Shown here: positions 1 to 6,126 of the stretch, piece by piece | Position numbering within the stretch: the first letter of the stretch is position 1 | Layout: the number at the start of each line of letters is the position of its first letter | Assembly (NCBI GenBank): GCA_903877945.1 | Contig: CAIRFY010000451.1 | Span: 1 to 9,205 of the forward strand | Direction: 5' to 3' | Length of the DNA stretch: 9,205 bases | Origin: an uncultured Oscillochloris sp. | Lineage (GTDB): Bacteria > Chloroflexota > Chloroflexia > Chloroflexales > Chloroflexaceae | Position numbers and translations under genes: made by a program | Notes under the pieces: model-generated | Told to the model about the DNA's origin: nothing | Databases searched by the model: none | The model's input: the letters and a program-made list of their open reading frames with translations, nothing else

Positions 1-42
1 CCCTACAAACTCCCGCCACCCGTGCGCCAGTGGATCGTCACC

Positions 43-144
43 TATAGCAATCCTCTTGGGGTTGTTGTGTGGAGTCAAGGCTTTAGCCGGATAAGGCCGC
101 CTAAAGGCTCGACTCCTTTTCATAACCAATTTAGGATTGCTATA
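43..144. repeat. TA target-site duplication and 12-bp terminal inverted repeats of the MITE
   Basis: The TA at 43-44 and the TA at 143-144 are the duplicated target. Each is followed inward by the 10-bp terminal inverted repeat of the element. The 100-bp net insertion shifts the host reading frame by one, which matches the observed change from frame 1 to frame 2. Confidence 0.8.
45..142. mobile_element. 98-bp MITE-like palindromic element with TA target duplication
   Basis: Terminal inverted repeats TATAGCAATCCT (43-54) and AGGATTGCTATA (133-144) are exact complements and include the flanking TA. Internal complementary pairs GGAGTC 71-76 / GACTCC 111-116 and CTTTAG 81-86 / CTAAAG 101-106 share the same centre (93/94), so the whole element is one long imperfect hairpin. 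Removing 45-142 plus one TA restores a single transposase frame across the site (VRQWIVTY joined to CQEHPHTTSR). That shows insertion into a TA dinucleotide with duplication. TA targeting and short TIRs are typical of IS630/Tc1-mariner-type MITEs. The element codes for nothing and would depend on a transposase elsewhere. Confidence 0.85.
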
Positions 145-280
145 TTGCCAGGAACATCCGCATACCACAAGTCGGACGCTCCACCCCATCCTGCGCGAGC
201 AATGGGATGTGATTGTCTGCATGGGCTACCTCAATCAGGTGCGCGCCGCCCTCGGCGTGGGCTACATTCCCCCGCCCCAG

Positions 281-288
281 AAAAAAAA
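281..288 (+). repeat. A8 homopolymer at a frame change in the transposase pseudogene
   Basis: Eight adenines follow CCCCAG. Deleting one A joins the upstream frame (GYIPPPQKK) to the downstream frame (TVDSGVEPEPVWQDG). The run therefore looks like an A7 to A8 slippage expansion that broke the frame. It could also be an assembly indel or, less likely, a programmed slippage site. Confidence 0.5.
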
Positions 289-2110
289 CGGTAGATTCCG
301 GCGTGGAACCGGAGCCGGTCTGGCAGGACGGCGCGGGCAGCCTGCTGGTGTTGGCCGCCGCCCACGAGACGGGCCTGATCACCACGGTGCAGACCGCGAT
401 CCCTCCGCCGCGCCGACGACGCACCTCGGGCGGATGGGGCAGGCCACCCTGCGCGCGCTGCTGCTGACCCTGCTCTTTCTCCCGGTCGTCGGACTGCGTC
501 GTACGTGGGATCTCCGTAGCGACAGCGGTGATGCCCTCGCTCTGCTCACCGGACGCGGCTGGGCCTATGTCGAGCGATTCCTGGCGGGACTCGCCCACGC
601 CGGTGCCGCTGCCGACCTCACCGATGCGCTGGCCCGCTGGACCACGTAACTCTGGCACCCCACCCCCACAGAATCGACCGCACCCGCCTACCATTACAGT
701 GATGGTCACCGCACGCCGGTCTACGCGGATGACCGCATTCCGCGCGGGTTGATCGGGCGCACGGGCGCGATCGAAGGCTGTCGGGCACTCGTCTTGCTCC
801 ACGATTCCCTTGGACATCCGCTGCTGTCCACCACGCATCGCGGCGACCCGCATCTGACGATTGGCCTGCCTCAGATCCTGGCCCGCTACGCGGCGGCGAC
901 CGGGGATCGGCGCATCGGTCATGTAGTGGTTGACCGTGAGGGCATGGGCGGCGACTTCCTGTCCGGCCTGGTCACGGCGGGCTGCACCGTGGTCACCCTG
1001 CTGCGCGCCGACCCGTACGACGGCATTGCCTCGTTCACCGAGGTGGGAGTCTTTGTGCCGCTGGTGCGGGATCGGCATGGGAAGGTCGTGCGCGAGGTCG
1101 CGCCCGCAGATGTGCGCTGCCCATCCCCAGTCGTCCCGGTGAAACCCTGTCCCTGCGGGTCGCGCTCATCCGCGACCTGCGCTGTCAGGTTCCCGATCCC
1201 GCCGCCGCGAACGCCCGCGACGACCCGGATGACCCCGACTGGCTCCCGCCGCGTCGGCGCTGGCTGGCAGGATTGGCGCCCGATGCACAGCACGGGAAGG
1301 AGTGGGCCTGGGTGGCCACGCCGATGCCGGCCGCACCGACCCAGGCCACGCTCATTCCGATTATGACCACGGCGGCAACCTGCGATGCGGTTGCCTTGGC
1401 AGAGGCGTACACCGCCCGCTGGCCGCAGCAGGAGAATATCATTCGCGACTTCCTCATCCCGCTGGGCATCGACACCAATCACGGCTACGCCAAGACCGTG
1501 GTCGAGAATTCGGAGGTTGCCACACGGCGCACGACCCTCGAACAGCGGCGTGACCGGCTCCCGCAGTGGGTCGCACGCGCCCGTACCCACGACGACCGGG
1601 CTTCTCGGCGAGCGGATCGCCACCATCGTCAGCGCAAAGCACGTGCCGACACGTTGTACCGGGAACTCAACGCGCAGCAAAACGCCTTGTCCGACCAAGG
1701 CATGGATTCGTATGCCGTTCGCCGCGCGGTGAGCGAACGAAAAGCGGAGATCGATGCGGAACTCGGCGTAATCATGGCTCAGTAGTGGCGAGCCGAGCGT
1801 GAGCAGGATGCGGAACAGCGCACAATCGGGCGTTACCGCCAGGAGCAGCGGATCGTGCTGCGGCAGTGGGAGGATCTGAACGCCCGCGAACATCGGATGT
1901 ACGAACGAAACAACGACAAAGACCAGGTGATGACGGTGTGCACGGTAGCAATGGCACATCTGGCAATGTGGACCCGCGACCACTACGTCCCGGATGACGA
2001 CGCACACGCGACATGGAAGCGGCTCTCCCCGTTCTTCGATCTCCCCGGACGGGTGACAAGGGATCCGGCGACCGTCCGGGTCGAACTGCGCCCGTTTAAT
2101 GATCAGCAGC

Positions 2111-4411
2111 TCACCCGCGACCTCCACGCGCTGTGCGAACGGGTGAACGCGCAGGCCCCGCATCTCCCGGATGGGCGTCAGGTGGTGGTGTCCGTGGGCG
2201 TCTCAACGGCACGTAATCCAGTTCTGCATTCCCGTTGCTGAGGCGCGAGACCCTGCCCGTCGTTAGCGGATCACATCCAGGCGCGATCCCGCCTACGGCA
2301 TGCGCCTCGGCCTGACCCAGCAGTTTTGGAGAGGATACCTTAACTTTTGCTAGTCGAACATCTCCAGGACAATATAGGCTATAATTGAAGCCAAGAATGT
2401 TGTGATGCATATCTACGTAGTGTCTTCTTATCTGCCATAGGATATCGCCAACCGGCTGCCCATCCATAAAAGCTTGTAGAAATCGTAACCCAAGATCATG
2501 TGCTAGAAACGTCGGTGCTTTCACTTCAGTGCCGATGAATCCCCGTGCGCCCATCTCTTCAATGAAGTAGGGCATAAAACCGTCGTAGTAAAACGCGTCC
2601 TGCGTTGCGCCCTCACAGGCATTAATAAAGACCAACGGACGCTGCGAAAAATAGGCGGCTGGCAGACGACGCAAATCGGCCAACCGCAATTGTTTGCCTG
2701 TGCTAAATGATAGGGCCGACTCGCTTGCCAATTTAGTAGTTGTGACCGCGCCGCTCGTGTGGATTCCATGACAAAAGCAGTACACCAATGCTGCTGTTTC
2801 AGGCGCACGCAGCATCTGTTGTACGGAAGAGTCACCCCATACGCCGTGATACTGTATGCCATCGATCATTTTGCTGATAGCACCTTCCTGAGCAGTAGTG
2901 AAGGTGCGAAGGTTGATGTCATCGTTGAAGAATGCTAATAGTCCAGGCGGTTGCTCATTTATTGTAAGTGAGGGATATCGACCTGGCGGGATGGCCTCTA
3001 GGCGATAGCGATAGCCCCAGAAGCCACTCCAGTCAAGTGTGTCAGCAGTGATCGGCCCTGGTTGATCATAAAGAAGCGCCCAGGGGATGATAAAACGTTG
3101 ACTATAGAGTACGATCTGTATACTACTCCCATGAGGAAGTGTGCGTATATCAGCGGCGAATTGTTTTAGTTCATCAGGAGCACGCGGCGACTGGAAAAGA
3201 AGTTGCCAAACTTGTTGACCAGCATCAGCTAGTGGTATGGCGGTCTCACGAGCCACCTCCTCGTCAATAGTAAGCGTTTTGGTACTCGTGAAGGGATGTC
3301 GCTCACCCGTATTTTTACCTGGATAAAATACAAGTTTCTCCAATTCCTGGCGCAGACGTAGCGTAGCGTTTTGGATTTCCACTGTGCTGACAGGGATTCG
3401 GTAAGTTTCCCAAATAGTGTGTCCATCCAGATCAGCCCGCACAATAGCGGTAAATGCCTCGGCACTTTCACTAGGTTGCAGGGCAATCTCGACTGTGCGA
3501 CGAGTAAGGGATGTCTCTTCTAATGGAAGGCTGATCTCGACATGTTCACAGGCAGTAGGCATCACCGTAGTGCCCATCTGTATGGCATATACAGGTAGGC
3601 ACAAATGCTGCACGGTCGTACCTGTGTCATTGCGCTCGATGGTCAGGTAGAGGGTATCGCGACCTGGCTGTTTCGCCGTGACCAGGAATTCGGCCTCTTG
3701 AGTGGTAATGCCCGGCGGCGCAACAATGAGGGTTGGCTCTATCGCCTTTACAGTCCAAGTCTCGGGAAAGGCGTGTACCTGCACCGTAAACTTAACAGGC
3801 GTATCATTATCCGTGAAACTAAACTGGAAAGGCTCGCTACGCTGACTGTGGGAGTTTGCACCTGGCTGACCGACCGATATGATCAGTGGCACACGCTGCC
3901 CAACAGGTAGTGATTGATCGGGGGCTAGGCCATCAAATCGGGTATTAAGGTGAGGTAGTAACGGAGAAAGCTCAGTACCAAGTACACCCGGAACTAGCAG
4001 GTCAAGGGCACTGCTCTCCCTTGTGGCTCCTAACATGTTTGCAACAAGGATTCCAGACACACCACCGCTATCGTCGATGACAACTAGACGACGGCGCGGT
4101 GTAGCATGCAGGGCACGGTCGGCCGCTGCCATCCCGATGGTTGCCTGCCGAACAGCGGCAGTAGGTTGAAGCAAACCAGGAACGGCCGATAACGGCAGTG
4201 CCAGAATCATGCGACCATGTTGCTGTGCGGCAACATCCAGATCGGCCAGTGTTAATACATCGTAGGCATCAGCAGCAAGACGTACGACGGCGTAGTATAT
4301 GTGTGGCTGCGCCTGTTCTTGAAACAAGGCGAGCAGTTCGGGCACTGTAAACGAGGAAGAGAGGATACGAGGGAGCAGCGTGCGAGTAAGTTCGGCGGGT
4401 AAAATAGGCAT
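2111..4411 (-). CDS. CHAT-domain cysteine protease with long uncharacterised N-terminal region; tail probably replaced
   Basis: CHAT proteases are caspase-like His/Cys peptidases. This 766-residue protein shows the dyad as His548 (YCFCHG) and Cys599 (FINACEG). The family's entry strand PWALLYD is at 443-449 and a typical CHAT ending (FNYSLYCPGDVRLAKV) at about 675-690. It has no signal peptide or obvious membrane span, so it is probably cytoplasmic. Residues 1-165 contain LVVIDDSGGVSGIL (109-122), a CBS-like pattern. Residues about 170-400 look beta-rich, perhaps a beta-sandwich. I recognise neither with certainty. The ATG at 4411 is chosen because AGAAGG lies 8 nt upstream. An in-frame GTG at 4444 would lie inside the palindrome and is less likely. 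It is the last gene of the operon. Residues after about 695 are Pro/Arg/Gly-rich, partly read antisense to the transposase remnant, so the native stop was probably lost. Confidence 0.85.
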   Translation of the reverse strand: MPILPAELTRTLLPRILSSSFTVPELLALFQEQAQPHIYYAVVRLAADAYDVLTLADLDVAAQQHGRMILALPLSAVPGLLQPTAAVRQATIGMAAADRALHATPRRRLVVIDDSGGVSGILVANMLGATRESSALDLLVPGVLGTELSPLLPHLNTRFDGLAPDQSLPVGQRVPLIISVGQPGANSHSQRSEPFQFSFTDNDTPVKFTVQVHAFPETWTVKAIEPTLIVAPPGITTQEAEFLVTAKQPGRDTLYLTIERNDTGTTVQHLCLPVYAIQMGTTVMPTACEHVEISLPLEETSLTRRTVEIALQPSESAEAFTAIVRADLDGHTIWETYRIPVSTVEIQNATLRLRQELEKLVFYPGKNTGERHPFTSTKTLTIDEEVARETAIPLADAGQQVWQLLFQSPRAPDELKQFAADIRTLPHGSSIQIVLYSQRFIIPWALLYDQPGPITADTLDWSGFWGYRYRLEAIPPGRYPSLTINEQPPGLLAFFNDDINLRTFTTAQEGAISKMIDGIQYHGVWGDSSVQQMLRAPETAALVYCFCHGIHTSGAVTTTKLASESALSFSTGKQLRLADLRRLPAAYFSQRPLVFINACEGATQDAFYYDGFMPYFIEEMGARGFIGTEVKAPTFLAHDLGLRFLQAFMDGQPVGDILWQIRRHYVDMHHNILGFNYSLYCPGDVRLAKVKVSSPKLLGQAEAHAVGGIAPGCDPLTTGRVSRLSNGNAELDYVPLRRPRTPPPDAHPGDAGPARSPVRTARGGRG
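2242..2332. other. Junction between transposase remnant and CHAT gene
   Basis: This stretch lies after the transposase stop at 2241 and before the point (about 2330) where base composition drops and recognisable CHAT sequence begins on the minus strand. The right end of the insertion sequence should be here, but I cannot identify a terminal repeat because the left end is outside the window. On the minus strand it encodes residues about 694-723 of the CHAT open reading frame, a stretch with no family resemblance. Confidence 0.4.
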
Positions 4412-4419
4412 AGATTGCA

Positions 4420-4425
4420 CCTTCT
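4420..4425 (-). promoter_or_regulatory. Ribosome binding site deciding the CHAT start at 4411
   Basis: On the minus strand AGAAGG precedes the ATG at 4411 with an 8-nt gap. It begins four bases after the end of the 36-bp palindrome, so a hairpin in the mRNA would stand directly beside it and could affect ribosome access. Confidence 0.6.
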
Positions 4426-4428
4426 GAC

Positions 4429-4464
4429 ACGTACCTGGTTGCACTATAGTGCAACCAGGTACGT
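4429..4464. repeat. Perfect 36-bp palindrome between protease and CHAT genes
   Basis: The arm ACGTACCTGGTTGCACTA (4429-4446) is followed immediately by its exact reverse complement (4447-4464), centre TATA. It fills more than half of the 66-nt gap between the serine protease stop (4478) and the CHAT start (4411). In RNA it would give a stem of about 16 bp with a UAUA loop. There is no U-tract after it on the minus strand, so it does not look like a classical intrinsic terminator. It could be an intercistronic mRNA stabiliser, an attenuator, a dimeric operator, or a tiny mobile or repeated palindrome. Confidence 0.9.
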
Positions 4465-4477
4465 TCTTATCCCTACA

Positions 4478-6067
4478 CTATTGCTCATTCACCTGAATCG
4501 ACTCCTCGATGATATGGCGTATCTCCGCGTCATTTTCGCCTACAAGTTGGATTTTGATGAATCCAAGGTAGCTCCGATTGGACGGTACAAATGCAAGCAT
4601 GATGATCTGGGTGTTTGTACCACCACAATTAGCCCATGTTGCGGCCACACCGGTATACCACTTACCCTGGTAGTCCTCGCGGCCCTGGTACGTACATGAT
4701 GAGCTATAGTCAAACTTCCCAAGCACTTCGGCAGGGTTAGCGTTCTGTATGGGGAATTGTACGAATTGCACACCTGGTGCATGGAAGCTGTCCATAAAGC
4801 CTGATCGGTTTGTGGTTGCTATCAGTGAGGGAATTTCTTGACCATTCCACTGCATTGGATCGCCTGCCACATACGTCCAGGTCTTAGGGATCTCTAACTG
4901 AAGGGTCTTGGTTTTGTTTGCTACTGGATAACTAGGAACGTATGTACCGATGACGGCGAGTTCTTTCCCATCGATTTGGCCCTCAAACTCCTTCCAAACC
5001 TCCGTATCTGACTGCCCTGGACGTAATACTTTTATGTTAAGCGTGCCATTCAGCCCGCGATCCGATAGGATACTGCAGTAATTAGCCAAGGTTCCATCCT
5101 CAGCCAAGTTCAGGCCACCCATTTTCATGATGATATCGCCCGGTTTCAGTCCGGCTTTATCAGCTACCGAACCAGCGGTAACGCCTTCCACCCACACTGC
5201 CGAGGCATTATCTACGGTAAATGCTTGAACTCGCAAGCCGATAGGCTGCGGTCTGACCTGTTTAGACTTGATATCGGCAATGATCTTCTGCGTTTCTGCT
5301 GCGCTGATGGCAAAGTATTGTTTGGCATCGGATTTCGATGCGTAGTTCACGCCAACTACTTTCCCATCCTTGTTGTATAGCGGTCCCCCAGAACTGCCTG
5401 GATTGAGAGTGGCGGTATGTTCTATTACCTTCTGCACTGAGGCCCATTGAGAGTCGCCATTGGCACTGGCTTTCGAGATGATGCCATTGGTCAATGTGTA
5501 CTGTTTGTCATTGAGAGGAAAGCCGGCAGCGTAGACTTCTGTCCCTACCTTAACATCCCCATTGAACCACTTAAAATAGGGAAAGCCATCACCTTCAATA
5601 TCGAGCAAGGCTAGATCTGCGCACTCCGCAACGCCAATAACCTCCGCACGGCGTGGCTTATCCTCACCCTGAATATATACCTCACGGGTAGTTGAACCAG
5701 CCACCACATGGTTGTTGGTAACGACAAGTCCACTCGGGTCGATAATAAATCCTGACCCGCTAAACCCCTCTTGGCGTGTTCCAGTAGAGTTTTTCTCGTA
5801 TAGGCTATATGATCCACGCACATTAATGCGTACGACAGCCTTCTCCGCATCCGTACCTGTTACTAATCTATCTGGCGTCGCAGTTGGGCCGACTGTCGGT
5901 ACAGTTGTAGGAACTGAGGTAGGTGAAGGCTCAGGCGTAGGTGAAAGGTTTTGGGCAATACCATTACCACACCCTGCAATGAGTAATGTGATAACCAGTA
6001 TTATCGTCGGCTGTACCCCAATCCCATACCAGCGTGAACGCGCAGAGGTCAATCGGTTCGTCGACAT
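4478..6067 (-). CDS. Lipoprotein trypsin-like serine protease with PDZ domain (HtrA-like) and extra C-terminal domain
   Basis: The 529-residue product starts with a lipoprotein signal: hydrophobic TIILVITLLIAGC with lipobox LIAGC, lipidated at Cys33. A Pro/Thr/Ser-rich tether follows (about 42-65). The trypsin/HtrA domain (about 70-270) has the full triad: His120 in VVTNNHVVAG, Asp151 in ECADLALLD and Ser226 in NPGSSGGPL. A PDZ domain (about 276-350) contains GLKPGDIIMKM. Residues about 390-529 form an extra domain with two cysteines (458, 481) that could pair. Its pattern (LEIPKTWTYV start, amphipathic C-terminal helix) recalls PsbP/LpqN-like folds, which is only a guess. The protease acts outside the cytoplasmic membrane and could degrade or activate exposed proteins. 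The start at 6067 is supported by AAGGAGG 6 nt upstream. It is the middle gene of the operon, 59 nt after the CHAT-propeller gene. Confidence 0.92.
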   Translation of the reverse strand: MSTNRLTSARSRWYGIGVQPTIILVITLLIAGCGNGIAQNLSPTPEPSPTSVPTTVPTVGPTATPDRLVTGTDAEKAVVRINVRGSYSLYEKNSTGTRQEGFSGSGFIIDPSGLVVTNNHVVAGSTTREVYIQGEDKPRRAEVIGVAECADLALLDIEGDGFPYFKWFNGDVKVGTEVYAAGFPLNDKQYTLTNGIISKASANGDSQWASVQKVIEHTATLNPGSSGGPLYNKDGKVVGVNYASKSDAKQYFAISAAETQKIIADIKSKQVRPQPIGLRVQAFTVDNASAVWVEGVTAGSVADKAGLKPGDIIMKMGGLNLAEDGTLANYCSILSDRGLNGTLNIKVLRPGQSDTEVWKEFEGQIDGKELAVIGTYVPSYPVANKTKTLQLEIPKTWTYVAGDPMQWNGQEIPSLIATTNRSGFMDSFHAPGVQFVQFPIQNANPAEVLGKFDYSSSCTYQGREDYQGKWYTGVAATWANCGGTNTQIIMLAFVPSNRSYLGFIKIQLVGENDAEIRHIIEESIQVNEQ

Positions 6068-6073
6068 AAGGAG

Positions 6074-6080
6074 CCTCCTT
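6074..6080 (-). promoter_or_regulatory. Strong Shine-Dalgarno of the serine protease gene
   Basis: On the minus strand AAGGAGG stands 6 nt before the ATG at 6067, an ideal match. It is followed by CTCCTT, so the site is a 13-base near-palindrome (6068-6080). At best this could form a weak 4-bp stem that partly hides the site. The strong site argues against the further-upstream alternative start at 6085. Confidence 0.8.
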
Positions 6081-6126
6081 GTCAATAGGCGTATATGGCG
6101 TATCTACGACATGCACCATCCAGATG

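Larger units (their letters stand above)
1..2241 (+). pseudogene. Decayed DDE transposase gene, 5' end outside window
   Basis: One ancestral reading path can be followed through several frames. Positions 1-42 read in frame 1. From 146 to the A8 run at 281-288 it is frame 2, then frame 3 to about 400, frame 2 again to about 1110, and frame 1 to the TGA at 2239-2241. In-frame stops are TAA 647-649 and TAG 1783-1785, and coding-quality sequence continues in the same frame after each. Together the pieces give roughly 700 codons. The acidic residues fit a DDE catalytic triad: Asp in YHYSDG (codon 701), Asp in VVVDREG (codon 932) and Glu in RWPQQEN (codon 1432). The last motif resembles the Y-x2-RW-x2-E region of IS4-like transposases. 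A Glu/Arg-rich helical segment follows (about 1500-1930). I recognise the fold type but not the exact IS family. The gene is clearly dead: stops, frame changes and an inserted MITE. It is visibly richer in GC than the operon beside it. Its terminal inverted repeats were not found. Confidence 0.8.

Noticed and set aside
140..2163. Long open frames on the minus strand opposite the transposase remnant (140-1078 and 919-2163)
   Set aside because: They are Arg/Gly/Val-rich shadow frames of GC-rich coding DNA, without recognisable domains. The plus-strand frames carry the transposase motifs.
1855..2241. A separate small plus-strand gene at 1855-2241
   Set aside because: It continues in the same frame from the transposase across the TAG at 1783-1785 with similar charged composition, so it is the C-terminal part of the same dead gene.
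4412..4444. GTG start at 4444 for the second CHAT gene
   Set aside because: It lies inside the palindrome and has no Shine-Dalgarno. The ATG at 4411 has AGAAGG at good spacing.
4429..4464. Reading the 36-bp palindrome as an intrinsic terminator
   Set aside because: No T-run follows it on the minus strand, the direction of the operon, and a gene with its own ribosome binding site starts right after it.
4510..6111. The 13-base string ATATGGCGTATCT occurring near 4511 and 6094
   Set aside because: One match of this length between two places in 9 kb is near chance expectation. One copy is coding and no structure surrounds either.
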